Assembly: GCF_019130065.1 (NCBI RefSeq)
Contig: NZ_JAHSPG010000016.1
Coordinates: 310,001 to 374,000, forward strand
Length of the DNA stretch: 64,000 nt
Reading direction: 5' to 3'
Source of the DNA: Pinibacter aurantiacus
Lineage (GTDB): Bacteria; Bacteroidota; Bacteroidia; Chitinophagales; Chitinophagaceae
The translations under genes were made by a program, and so were the position numbers. Of the stretch, positions 1-8,632 are shown piece by piece (the first letter of the stretch is position 1; every line of letters starts with the position of its first letter). A model generated the notes under the pieces. That model saw only the letters and a list, made by a program, of their open reading frames with translations. It ran no database searches and was not told where the DNA came from.

Positions 1-276
1 CTCGTTGATATAATTGTTCGAAATAGAGCTGCTGTCTGCAGGTTCATTTTTATAGACTTCCACATGATAGCCATCAAAGCGATTCAGCCCATAACGGGTG
101 CCCAGCCAGATGAATCCCCGGTCATCCTGCGTAATGCACAGCACAGAATTCTGGGACAAACCCTGCTCAACGGACAAGTGATCAAAAGAAATTTTCTGAG
201 CGCCTGCCGGGATGCCTGGAAGAAAAAAGGAAAGCAATCCAATAAGATAGAGTAGGGAACATCTGCTAACTAACAT
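1..276 (-). CDS. 5' end of a hybrid two-component or related PUL regulator (partial)
   Basis: Reading the minus strand from ATG at 276 gives 92 codons open to the window edge. The product starts with a hydrophobic signal segment ending near PAGAQ, followed by VEQGLSQNSV and a WLGTRYGLNRFDGY segment. This is the first repeat of the periplasmic two-bladed propeller (Reg_prop) sensor region and closely parallels the N-terminus of the complete regulator at 24392-28390 (VEQGLSNNSV, then WFGTKDGLDRFDGY). The gene is divergent from the SusC gene at 569, the usual position for the regulator of a glycan utilisation locus. The kinase, receiver and DNA-binding parts lie outside the window, so whether it is a full hybrid system cannot be seen. 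Confidence 0.85.
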   Translation of the reverse strand, partial: MLVSRCSLLYLIGLLSFFLPGIPAGAQKISFDHLSVEQGLSQNSVLCITQDDRGFIWLGTRYGLNRFDGYHVEVYKNEPADSSSISNNYINE

Positions 277-317
277 GCCTGTAATAATAGTGTAGTGAAG
301 GTAGTTGAAAATTGAAT

Positions 318-402
318 GTAGAGACAAGGCAATGCCTTGTCTTTGATTGCGACATCGATCTGCCTGTTATTTCGACAAGACAAGGCAATGCCTTGCCTCT
401 AC
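318..402. repeat. Dispersed inverted repeat, GTAGAGACAAGGC family, copy 1
   Basis: An 85 bp element begins GTAGAGACAAGGC and ends with the near-complement GCCTTGCCTCTAC. Each arm is itself nearly palindromic (AAGGCAATGCCTT), giving two small hairpins inside one large one. A second copy lies at 61213-61294. It fills the centre of the gap between the divergent regulator and SusC. Further downstream, ATATCAATAGAAATTTAAA (508-526) resembles the edge of the element at 5688-5844; I see no clear promoter in the rest of this gap. Confidence 0.8.
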
Positions 403-568
403 TTAACTATTTCTTAATGCCATGGTAATCAATGATTAATATTTTTTCATTTAGTAAAACAGGATTTTACCCCTTTTAAAACGGAATCTTCACCCCTGTC
501 TTTGTTCATATCAATAGAAATTTAAAGCACCAACTCATCAGAGTTTTTCAACTTAAAACTAATCTAAA

Positions 569-3500
569 ATGCGACTGACCAAAACTTGTTGTAGAGAGAC
601 AAACTGGCGATTGCCCGCCGTGAAAAAAACTCCCTTCCTGTTGGCTGTTGTTTTCTGTTTTCAAAAACAAACAATGGCAGTACCGGGACACCTTAACCTC
701 CCTTATAATAATATAGGGAACCAGGTAAAATCTCCCACAAAATCTATTGGCGGAAAAGTAACCGACAATGCCGGCAAACCCCTTGCCGAGGTATCTGTAT
801 CGGTAAAAGGTTCCGGCCACGGAACAACCACGAACGCGGATGGCGTTTTTAAAATTGACGCAAACAAAGGGGACGTTCTTCAATTTTCATTGGTAGGCTA
901 CCCCGCTGTTACTATTACTGTTGATGACAGGACGAGCTTCAGTGTAACGATGAAACCTGAATCTGCCGGCTTGTCTGAGGTGGTAGTGGTTGGCTATGGT
1001 TCTCAAAAAAAGGTAAACCTTACCGGAGCCGTTGCGCAGGTCACAGCAAAAGAAATTGAGGGCCGTCCGGTTGCCAATGTTGGCCAGGCACTGCAGGGTG
1101 TTATTCCTAACCTGAACGTGACCAATAGTAACGGAAGTCCAAATGCTACGCCGTCACTGAACGTAAGAGGTGGTACTTCATTTACGAAAAACAGTAGTGG
1201 CGACTTTGTCATTCAGAATGGTTCGCCTTTTACGCTGGTTGACAATATTCCAATGGACATTAGCCAGGTTAACCCTGAGGATATTGAGAGCATTTCCCTT
1301 TTAAAAGACGCTGCTTCTTCTGCCATTTACGGAGCAAGGGCCGCCTACGGTGTATTGTTGGTGACCACTAAAAAAGGAAAGAAAACTGACAAGCCAAGTA
1401 TTGCTTATTACAACGACTTTCAGTGGAACAAACCTGCGGCGATACCTGATCTTTTGAACGCGTACGAAATTCAGGACGCGCTGATCAAAGCGCAAAGCTT
1501 CACAAATGGTTCAGCATCTACCGATATGATTACCAAGCTGGCGGCCATAAAAGCTTATATGGACAATCCCACAACTGCATCGCCTTATATCATGAGCGTG
1601 CCGGGCAATGATGCGAGCAACATCATTTGGGTGGCCAACCAAAATCCTTACAAAGAAGCGGTGAGAGCTTCTTCTCCGATGCAAAAACACAACCTGAGCT
1701 TGTCCGGTGGTAGTGAAAAATCTACTTACTATGCTTCACTCGGCTACCTTGATCAGGATGGTATATACAAGCTGAATACGGATAAATTCAAGCGCTACAA
1801 TGCAACCTTCAATTTGTCCTCACAAGTGACCAACTGGTTCAAACTTGATTTCAGAACCAATTATTATAATACCACTTACACGCAGCCCGTTAACCCGGAT
1901 GGCAAAGGCGGTTGGTGGAGAGCTCTTTCGCAGGAGCCTGAAAGAAACGTGAACATGCCGCTGCATGCTCCGGCCAATGCGCCTAACAATATGGGTGGCA
2001 TGTACACCGATAACATTTTATCGTTCATGGATTACGGTTCATCGGACAGGCAGAATACGGAGAATTTATTGCTGGGCGTTTCTCCTTCCATAAAGCTGGC
2101 AAAAAACTGGAACATTAAAAGTGATATCGCTTATACTTCTAACACCTATTCAGAAAAACGAATTATACCAGAACTAAAAAGAGTGGAAACCAGCTGGTAC
2201 TCTACTACGAATGTGTACACCAGCCCAAGCTCTGTTTACAAGGTATCCGACCACTACAACCAATACCTGGTGAACCTTTATACAGATTATAGTTACTCAC
2301 TTAAGAATCACAACTTCTATGCGCTGGCTGGCTTAAACCAGGAATGGTACAAAGACAATTACCTCGATGCAACGGGCAATAACATGATCACACCTTTTGT
2401 GCCGGTAATTGATCAAACCACCGGGCAAAGAAACGCAAGCGATGGAGAAAGCGAATGGGCCGTGCGTGGCGCGTTCTACAGATTCACTTACAATTACAAA
2501 GGCAAATACTTGCTGGAATCAAATGGCCGCTACGACGAAACTTCCCGCTTCCCTTCCTATTCAAGAGGCAAGTTCTTCCCCTCAGTTTCAGCGGGATGGA
2601 GAGTGTCTGAAGAGCACTTTGCCGAAATTATTAAACCAGTGGTGACAGATCTTAAACTACGCGGTTCTTATGGCAGCATCGGTAACCAAAATGTGGCCAA
2701 TTACATTTATGTACCTTCTTACGGCACCACTGCGCAGGTTAACCAATTGTTTAATGGCATACGGCCAGTTGGTATTACCCCGCCCGGATTGGTTGATCCT
2801 AACATTACATGGGAAACAGCATCAACATTGGATTTCGGACTGGACGCGACTTTCATCAATAAGCTTGACATGCAGTTTGATTGGTACAACCGTACCACCA
2901 AAGACATCCTTGTAGATGGTTCCAAATTGCCCGCTGTTTTGGGCGCATCTGCACCAACACAAAATTCAGGTGAATTGAAAACGAAGGGCTGGGAGTTCTC
3001 ACTTAAATGGAGAGATGCGACGAAAGGTGGTTTCAGATACGACATTGCTTTTGTGTTATCCGACTATCAAACCACTATTACAAAGTTCAACGGCAACCCT
3101 AACAACCTGCTAAGTACATTGTATGTGGGGCAAAAAATGGGTGAGATCTGGGGATATCAAACAGACGGTATTTTCCAATCAAATGATGAGATAAGCAAGG
3201 CGCCAAGCCAGAAACAACTTTACTCCGGCATCCTTTATCCGGGAGATGTTCGTTACGCTAATTTGAATGGAGACAGCATCATATCTCAGGGCGCCAACAC
3301 GACCACCGATCATGGTGATAAAAGAATTATTGGCAACAGCACACCGCGTTTTCAATTCGGAGTTAACAGTAATTTCTCGTGGAAAAACTTCGATCTGAAT
3401 ATTTTCTTCCAGGGTGTAGGCAAACGTGATTATTGGGTAGGTGATAACCTGTATTGGGGAGCTATCGCAGGAGGAATTGGTACAAAACAAGTGTACAATG

Positions 3501-3805
3501 ATTCATGGACGCCAGAAAACACCGGTGCTTTTTATCCTGCGTACAGAGCAGCATCGCAAAACATACAGGTGCAAACAAGATACCTGCAAAATGCAGCTTA
3601 TATCCGCCTGAAAAATTTCACACTCGGATACTCAGTGCCCGCAAAAACAATCAGACACATTGGTTTGCAAAAGGTAAGAATCTATGCAGCCGGTTACAAT
3701 GTATGGCAGTATAGCAAAGTGCCAGACGTGTTTGATCCTGAAGTATTGAGCGCTAATTATCCAATGATGAAATCTTTTGCCTTTGGCCTGCAAGTAACTT
3801 TCTAA
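569..3805 (+). CDS. susC: SusC/RagA family TonB-linked outer membrane receptor (PUL 1)
   Basis: A 1078-residue outer membrane transporter that imports oligosaccharides released at the surface, powered by TonB and capped by its SusD partner. The order is an N-terminal hydrophobic segment (about residues 20-37), a carboxypeptidase-regulatory-like domain beginning SIGGKVTDNAGKPLAEV, the SusC-type TonB box and plug (VVVVGYGSQKKVNLTGAV, then LLKDAASSAIYGARAAYGV), and a long barrel ending in FGLQVTF with a terminal Phe. The length is typical of the family. The lipoprotein partner starts 19 bp after the stop. The signal peptide is unusual because a charged stretch of about 18 residues precedes the hydrophobic core, so the true start could be further in. 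The substrate is unknown; the neighbouring enzymes suggest a glycan containing uronic acid and fucose. Confidence 0.95.
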   Translation: MRLTKTCCRETNWRLPAVKKTPFLLAVVFCFQKQTMAVPGHLNLPYNNIGNQVKSPTKSIGGKVTDNAGKPLAEVSVSVKGSGHGTTTNADGVFKIDANKGDVLQFSLVGYPAVTITVDDRTSFSVTMKPESAGLSEVVVVGYGSQKKVNLTGAVAQVTAKEIEGRPVANVGQALQGVIPNLNVTNSNGSPNATPSLNVRGGTSFTKNSSGDFVIQNGSPFTLVDNIPMDISQVNPEDIESISLLKDAASSAIYGARAAYGVLLVTTKKGKKTDKPSIAYYNDFQWNKPAAIPDLLNAYEIQDALIKAQSFTNGSASTDMITKLAAIKAYMDNPTTASPYIMSVPGNDASNIIWVANQNPYKEAVRASSPMQKHNLSLSGGSEKSTYYASLGYLDQDGIYKLNTDKFKRYNATFNLSSQVTNWFKLDFRTNYYNTTYTQPVNPDGKGGWWRALSQEPERNVNMPLHAPANAPNNMGGMYTDNILSFMDYGSSDRQNTENLLLGVSPSIKLAKNWNIKSDIAYTSNTYSEKRIIPELKRVETSWYSTTNVYTSPSSVYKVSDHYNQYLVNLYTDYSYSLKNHNFYALAGLNQEWYKDNYLDATGNNMITPFVPVIDQTTGQRNASDGESEWAVRGAFYRFTYNYKGKYLLESNGRYDETSRFPSYSRGKFFPSVSAGWRVSEEHFAEIIKPVVTDLKLRGSYGSIGNQNVANYIYVPSYGTTAQVNQLFNGIRPVGITPPGLVDPNITWETASTLDFGLDATFINKLDMQFDWYNRTTKDILVDGSKLPAVLGASAPTQNSGELKTKGWEFSLKWRDATKGGFRYDIAFVLSDYQTTITKFNGNPNNLLSTLYVGQKMGEIWGYQTDGIFQSNDEISKAPSQKQLYSGILYPGDVRYANLNGDSIISQGANTTTDHGDKRIIGNSTPRFQFGVNSNFSWKNFDLNIFFQGVGKRDYWVGDNLYWGAIAGGIGTKQVYNDSWTPENTGAFYPAYRAASQNIQVQTRYLQNAAYIRLKNFTLGYSVPAKTIRHIGLQKVRIYAAGYNVWQYSKVPDVFDPEVLSANYPMMKSFAFGLQVTF

Positions 3806-3824
3806 CACACAAAAATCATTATAC

Positions 3825-5603
3825 ATGAAATCGAAAATATTAGCCTTAATCGCTTTTTCGGTTATTCTTTACAGTTGTAATAAAAATTTCCTGGACAAGT
3901 ATCCATTGGATAGCATCAATGATGGTAACTACTGGAACACAGAACAGGATCTGCAGCTGTATAACAATAGCATTTACCCTAATTATATTGTTGGCTTTGG
4001 ATACGGCTTTGGAGATGCTACTATAGCCCCTTATGGCTACACGCAGGCAGCTATTGCCTATGGGGACGTGATATCTGACAATGCTGCTCCCAATTCCTAT
4101 TCGCTTGTAGCAGCCAACAAATACATAGCCTACCTGAGTGGAGCCAGTGGTTCCGGCGGATGGAACTTTGCGAATATCAGAACGCTCAATTTGTTTTTGG
4201 AAAATTTCAGAAGAACAAAAATTCCCACTGCCACTCAAAACGTATACGGCGGCGAAGTGTACTTTTTTAAGGCATGGGACTATTTTGAAAAAGTAAAACT
4301 TTTTGGGGATGTGCCCTGGCTCACAACAACGCTTACTACCACTTCTCCGGAATTGTATGCTGCAAGAACACCGCGTGCGGCAGTAATGGACTCTGTTCTG
4401 AACATTATTGACACGGCAATTGCATGGTTACCGTCAAAAGGTAAAGAGCAGACCGATCGCCTTAATAAAGACCAGGCGTTGTTCTTAAAAATGCGTATCG
4501 GACTCTACGAAGGCACTTATAGAAAATATCATACAGAGTTAAACCTCGATGGTAAAAAATTCCTTCAGGCGGCAGCAAATGCATGTGAGCAGTTAATGGG
4601 AGGCGCTTATTCCATAGTTAAAAAAGGCGACGCATCACAGGTATACAATTCTATGTTTGCCCAGTATACATACAAGGGCAACGCTGAAGTGATTTTGTCT
4701 AAAGAATATTCAGAAAGCCTTCAATTGGGCGTTGCGTTCAGTCGTTATTTCGCACAGAACTTAAGACACCAGTTTGGTGCAACCCGCAACTTCATGGATG
4801 AATATTTGTGTACAGACGGTCTGCCCATTTCATCCAGTCCGCTTTTCTTGGGAAAAGATTCTATTCAACGTGAGCTTCAAAACAGAGACCCACGCTTGTC
4901 TCAAACAGTGTGCAATTTTGGTGCGTATTGTTTGGCAGTGGGCGTTTCGCAAGGAGCAAACAATGCGCCTAAACCAAATATCCCGGGCCTTTCAGGCAAC
5001 AAATGCCCTACCGGTTATCGCTTGGCGAAATGGTTCCTCAACGATCCTGTAGATTGGAACAGGGTTACCAATGGCATGCAGGCAGCACCGGTATTCAGGT
5101 ATGCAGAAGTATTGCTTGATTATGCAGAAGCTAAATTTGAATTGGGTGAGTGTGATCAGGCAGTGGTTGACAAAACCATTAATGCGATAAGGGACAGAGT
5201 AGGAATGCCCCACCTCCTTGTTACCACTATCGCTGCCGATCCGGTATTAGACGGCAACTATGCCACTTATTGCGCTTATACTCCTGCTCCTTTGCTGCGC
5301 GAAATAAGACGAGAAAGAAGAGTAGAAATGGCTTTTGAAAATACAAGATGGGATGACCTTATGAGATGGAAAGCCGGTCGTTTCTTAGAGATACCGGTTG
5401 AGGGAATGAAGTTCGTTCAATCACAGTTTCCAACAGTTAAGATCAATTCAGATGTTTACTTAAGTAGCGGTGGTTACTTGCTGCCATATGCGAAAACATT
5501 GCCAACGGGAAGAGTATTTGATGAAAAAAAACAGTACCTGTTTCCGATTCCTGTAGAGGATATAACATTGAACCCGGCACTGAAGCAAAATCCGAACTGG
5601 TAA
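3825..5603 (+). CDS. susD: RagB/SusD family surface lipoprotein (PUL 1)
   Basis: Surface glycan-binding lipoprotein that forms the lid of the SusC transporter. The 592-residue product has a lipoprotein signal with lipobox LYSC (Cys18), then the N-terminal SusD signature NKNFLDKYPLDSINDGNYW. The C-terminal RagB/SusD part includes RYAEVLLDYAEAKFELGE and REIRRERRVEMAFENTRWDD, the hallmark TPR-like segments. It follows susC by 19 bp and is followed by a strong stem-loop, so susCD probably form one transcription unit with partial termination before the enzymes. Confidence 0.95.
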   Translation: MKSKILALIAFSVILYSCNKNFLDKYPLDSINDGNYWNTEQDLQLYNNSIYPNYIVGFGYGFGDATIAPYGYTQAAIAYGDVISDNAAPNSYSLVAANKYIAYLSGASGSGGWNFANIRTLNLFLENFRRTKIPTATQNVYGGEVYFFKAWDYFEKVKLFGDVPWLTTTLTTTSPELYAARTPRAAVMDSVLNIIDTAIAWLPSKGKEQTDRLNKDQALFLKMRIGLYEGTYRKYHTELNLDGKKFLQAAANACEQLMGGAYSIVKKGDASQVYNSMFAQYTYKGNAEVILSKEYSESLQLGVAFSRYFAQNLRHQFGATRNFMDEYLCTDGLPISSSPLFLGKDSIQRELQNRDPRLSQTVCNFGAYCLAVGVSQGANNAPKPNIPGLSGNKCPTGYRLAKWFLNDPVDWNRVTNGMQAAPVFRYAEVLLDYAEAKFELGECDQAVVDKTINAIRDRVGMPHLLVTTIAADPVLDGNYATYCAYTPAPLLREIRRERRVEMAFENTRWDDLMRWKAGRFLEIPVEGMKFVQSQFPTVKINSDVYLSSGGYLLPYAKTLPTGRVFDEKKQYLFPIPVEDITLNPALKQNPNW

Positions 5604-5635
5604 TAATAGTTTTTCTCATGGTGTTTGTTAGGAGA

Positions 5636-5665
5636 GGGCCCCGTGGCTTTGGTCGGGGCCCATTT
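5636..5665 (+). terminator. Stem-loop terminator after susD
   Basis: GGGCCCCG (5636-5643) pairs perfectly with CGGGGCCC (5654-5661) over a 10-nt loop and is followed by ATTTTAAAA. It stands 33 bp after the susD stop. The T tract is short, so it may act as a partial terminator or an mRNA 3' end stabiliser separating susCD from the enzyme genes. Confidence 0.65.
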
Positions 5666-5687
5666 TAAAACATGGAAATTTTTGATG

Positions 5688-5826
5688 TTAATGCCCTACG
5701 GGCAATAAAGTCCATTGGTATTTATTTCTATTGATATTATTTCCCTACGGGAAATGCGTTGCCCGTAGGGAAATAATATCAATAGAAAAGACAGTAACAG
5801 TTACAACATTGCCCGTAGGGCATTAA
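5688..5826. repeat. Nested perfect inverted repeats with CCCTACGGG cores
   Basis: Two inverted repeats lie one within the other. The outer arms TTAATGCCCTACGGGCAA (5688-5705) and TTGCCCGTAGGGCATTAA (5809-5826) are perfect complements. The inner arms, 27 bp each at 5725-5751 and 5762-5788, are also perfect complements with a 10-nt loop. All four arms share the core CCCTACGGG or its complement, itself close to a palindrome. The element fills most of the gap between susD and the GH88 gene. No coding capacity is visible. Confidence 0.85.
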
Positions 5827-5864
5827 TGTCAATAGAAATTTAAAACGAATCCAATTATTGAGTA

Positions 5865-7067
5865 ATGAAAAAAATAGGTTTGATGATGGTTGTTGTGGTA
5901 AGCGTTTTTGCAGGCAATGCGCAAACAACCGAAAGCAGAACAAGAATGGCTGAGTTAGTTCGCGAAAATTTTAGTCTTGCGGATAGTCAATACCGCTACA
6001 TGATGACGCAAATTCCGGCAAATGAAATGCCGCAGTCTTACGATGAAAAAAATAAAAAGTTGCTCGCCAATGACATCACATGGTGGTGCAGCGGTTTTTA
6101 TCCCGGCTCACTTTGGTACATCTATGAGCAAACAAAAGATGAAACGATAAAAAAAGGAGCAGAGACTGCACTCGATCTCATTGCGCCCAATCAAACCTAT
6201 ACAGGTAATCACGACCTGGGTTTTATGATGTTTTGTAGCTTCGGCAATGCTTACAGGCTTACACAAAATGAAAAATACAAGAACATCATCTTCCGCTCCG
6301 CTGAAGCTTTATCAACGCGTTACCGCCCGTCCATTAAAGCCATTCAGTCATGGAACACCAATCAATATTTTAAATGCCCTGTTATTATTGACAATATGCT
6401 GAACCTTGAAATGCTGTACTGGGTGAGCAATAACGGTGGAGATGGCAAATACAAAGACATTGCTATTGCACATGCCAATACTACTTTGAAAAATCATTTC
6501 AGGCCAGATTACAGTTCATACCATGTGATTGACTACGATCTAAAAACAGGTGGTGTGATTCGCAAGGCAACATGGCAGGGGGCTTCTGATAACTCATCGT
6601 GGGCGAGAGGACAAGCATGGGGTTTGTACGGTTATACAATGATGTATCGATTCACAAAAGACAAAAGCTATTTAAAACAGGCATGCAATATTGCCCGGTT
6701 CATTTTGCATCACCCCAATTTACCTGCGGACAAAATACCTTACTGGGATTTTGATGCGCCTTTTATTCCCAAAGCAAAACGTGACGCTTCTGCCGCGGCT
6801 GTTATGGCTTCTGCATTGCTCGAACTGGCGCAGTATTCATCAAAAGAACAAAGCAAAGAATATCTGTCTGCAGCAGAAACAATTTTACAATCTTTGTCAA
6901 GCGATACATATCGTTCAAAGTATAAAGAGAATGGAGGCTTCCTGTTAAAACACAGCACTGGAGGCTTGCCGTTAAATTCTGAAATTGACGTGCCGCTTAT
7001 CTATGCAGATTATTATTTCCTTGAAGCATTGAAAAGATATAAGGATTGGTATTTACAAAACGTTTAA
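5865..7067 (+). CDS. Glycoside hydrolase family 88, unsaturated glucuronyl hydrolase
   Basis: Predicted secreted enzyme that removes a 4,5-unsaturated uronic acid from the non-reducing end of oligosaccharides produced by a polysaccharide lyase. The 400-residue protein has a signal peptide (MKKIGLMMVVVVSVFAGNAQ) and an (alpha/alpha)6 barrel. Asp117 in NHDLGF and Asp176 in IIDNMLNLEML fit the two conserved catalytic Asp of UGL-type GH88 enzymes, and SSWARGQAWGLYGYTMMY is a strong family signature. The next gene starts 9 bp after the stop, so the two are co-transcribed. Family GH105 is the main alternative, but the GQAWGLYG block favours GH88. No polysaccharide lyase lies in the visible part of this locus. 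Confidence 0.88.
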   Translation: MKKIGLMMVVVVSVFAGNAQTTESRTRMAELVRENFSLADSQYRYMMTQIPANEMPQSYDEKNKKLLANDITWWCSGFYPGSLWYIYEQTKDETIKKGAETALDLIAPNQTYTGNHDLGFMMFCSFGNAYRLTQNEKYKNIIFRSAEALSTRYRPSIKAIQSWNTNQYFKCPVIIDNMLNLEMLYWVSNNGGDGKYKDIAIAHANTTLKNHFRPDYSSYHVIDYDLKTGGVIRKATWQGASDNSSWARGQAWGLYGYTMMYRFTKDKSYLKQACNIARFILHHPNLPADKIPYWDFDAPFIPKAKRDASAAAVMASALLELAQYSSKEQSKEYLSAAETILQSLSSDTYRSKYKENGGFLLKHSTGGLPLNSEIDVPLIYADYYFLEALKRYKDWYLQNV

Positions 7068-7076
7068 TCTACTACT

Positions 7077-8522
7077 ATGATGGGAATTGACCGATACAGA
7101 AATAACATAAAATCACTTACACATTTTTTGTTCGCAGGCTGCTTATTAGCGTCCGTTAGTTTATCTGCGCAGCAAACAAAAGTCCTTCAGCATGGGGCAC
7201 ATCGCGTTGGCAAAAGAACAGATGCAGAAATGGCCACATGGCGCGGTTATGGTCTTGGGCAGTTCATTCACTGGGGCGTATATTCATTGTTCGGCGGCGA
7301 GCTGAACGGAAACTATTACAACGGCGCCGCAGAGTGGATTCGATCGTGGAAAGATATGCCGCACGGCGTGTACGATTCAGCTTATAAACAATTTAACCCT
7401 GCATCATTCAACGCAACACAATGGGCGAAGATGGCAAAGCAAATGGGCGTGCGCTATGTTACCTTCACTACCAAACACCATGATGGCTTTTGTCTTTGGC
7501 CAAGCAAATACACAGATTACACCATTGCCAACTCGCCTTACAAAAAAGACATTGTAAAGCAAGTGGTGGATGCGTACTCCAAAGAAGGCATTGATGTTTA
7601 TCTCTATTTTTCTGTCATGGACTGGCACAATCCAGACTGGCGTTACGATCTGAAAACAAAGGAAGATAGTGCCGCGTTCGAACGCTTCAAATTATTTACG
7701 AAGAATCAATTGACAGAATTGCTGCAACAATATCCTCAAACAAAAGGACTTTGGTTTGATGGCACCTGGGATAACAGCTGGAAAAAAAGCGGCGCATTTA
7801 CAGATACGTTGGAGCAATATTTGAAAACACTACATCCTGGTTTGATCATTGGAAGCCGCTTTCGCGCAGATGAATTTGGCAACAGGCATGTGGATGCAAA
7901 CGGCGTGCTGATGGGCGATTACGAGCAGGGTTGGGAAAGAAAAATTCCAAAGACCTATGCAGATGTTCATGGCAATGATTGGGACTGTGTAATGACCATT
8001 CCTGAAAATGGATGGGGCTACCAAAAAAAATGGCTCGGGCACTGGAAATCCACAAACGAAATATTGGAGATGACCGCACAATGCGTTTCGCTTGGAGGAA
8101 ATTTCGTTCTTAACTTCGGACCCAGAGCTGACGGTACTTTCAGGCCTGAAGAAGTAACGATCGCAAAGGAAGCCGGAGATTGGATGAAGATCAACAGCGC
8201 TGCCATTTACAATTGCGAATACACCGGATGGGAAAAGCAGGACTGGGGTTACTACACAAAGAAGACCGGAGAAAACAAAGTGTATATGATCGTTTTCAAT
8301 GTGCCCGTTTCTGGAAGTTTAAAAATTAAACCTGCAAAAAATACATTGGTTGACAAAGCGTATTTATTAACCGCGCCAGGCAAAAATTTGTCTCTCGAAA
8401 AGCTGGATTACGGAGCGTCGTTTATTCATGTATCTTCAACAGGATACAAGCAACCTTTTGTTATTGTACTGGAAACAAAAGAAGGCAGCGAGAAGAGCGA
8501 CGAACAAAAAGCAAAAACTTAA
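7077..8522 (+). CDS. Glycoside hydrolase family 29, alpha-L-fucosidase
   Basis: Predicted exported retaining alpha-L-fucosidase. The 481-residue product has an N-terminal signal (FAGCLLASVSLSAQ) and a GH29 catalytic barrel with FIHWGVYSLFGGE, TTKHHDGFCLWPSKYTDY and LWFDGTWD, where Asp228 fits the family nucleophile. A short C-terminal beta-sandwich follows. Two ATG codons overlap at 7077 and 7080; the first is used here. It follows GH88 by 9 bp. GH29 alongside GH88 and DUF2264 implies a target with terminal fucose and uronic acids. The substrate linkage cannot be read from the sequence. Confidence 0.92.
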   Translation: MMGIDRYRNNIKSLTHFLFAGCLLASVSLSAQQTKVLQHGAHRVGKRTDAEMATWRGYGLGQFIHWGVYSLFGGELNGNYYNGAAEWIRSWKDMPHGVYDSAYKQFNPASFNATQWAKMAKQMGVRYVTFTTKHHDGFCLWPSKYTDYTIANSPYKKDIVKQVVDAYSKEGIDVYLYFSVMDWHNPDWRYDLKTKEDSAAFERFKLFTKNQLTELLQQYPQTKGLWFDGTWDNSWKKSGAFTDTLEQYLKTLHPGLIIGSRFRADEFGNRHVDANGVLMGDYEQGWERKIPKTYADVHGNDWDCVMTIPENGWGYQKKWLGHWKSTNEILEMTAQCVSLGGNFVLNFGPRADGTFRPEEVTIAKEAGDWMKINSAAIYNCEYTGWEKQDWGYYTKKTGENKVYMIVFNVPVSGSLKIKPAKNTLVDKAYLLTAPGKNLSLEKLDYGASFIHVSSTGYKQPFVIVLETKEGSEKSDEQKAKT

Positions 8523-8526
8523 AGCG

Positions 8527-8623
8527 AGTTGAGAGTGGAGAATGGAGAGTTGAGAGTTAGTTTTAATAGTGCTAACTGAAGTGTCGACTCCTACTCTCCA
8601 TTCTCAACTCTCCACTCTCAACT
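8527..8623. repeat. Intergenic inverted repeat of GAGAGTTGAGAGTGG units
   Basis: The left arm (8527-8560) consists of degenerate units such as TTGAGAG and TGGAGAA. The right arm (8590-8623) is its approximate reverse complement, with a perfect outermost pairing of AGTTGAGAGTGGAGA to its complement. The element starts 4 bp after the fucosidase stop and ends 9 bp before the next ATG, so it occupies nearly the whole gap. The same architecture recurs with other sequences elsewhere in the window. Confidence 0.8.
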
Positions 8624-8632
8624 TATAAAAAA

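Noticed and set aside
64-255. 63-codon plus-strand frame at the left edge
   Set aside because: It is antisense to the regulator gene whose N-terminus closely matches that of the HTCS at 24392-28390.
318-402. A CRISPR array, considered because of repeated palindromes
   Set aside because: There is no series of equal repeats with unique spacers of constant length here or elsewhere in the window; the repeats are single inverted pairs.
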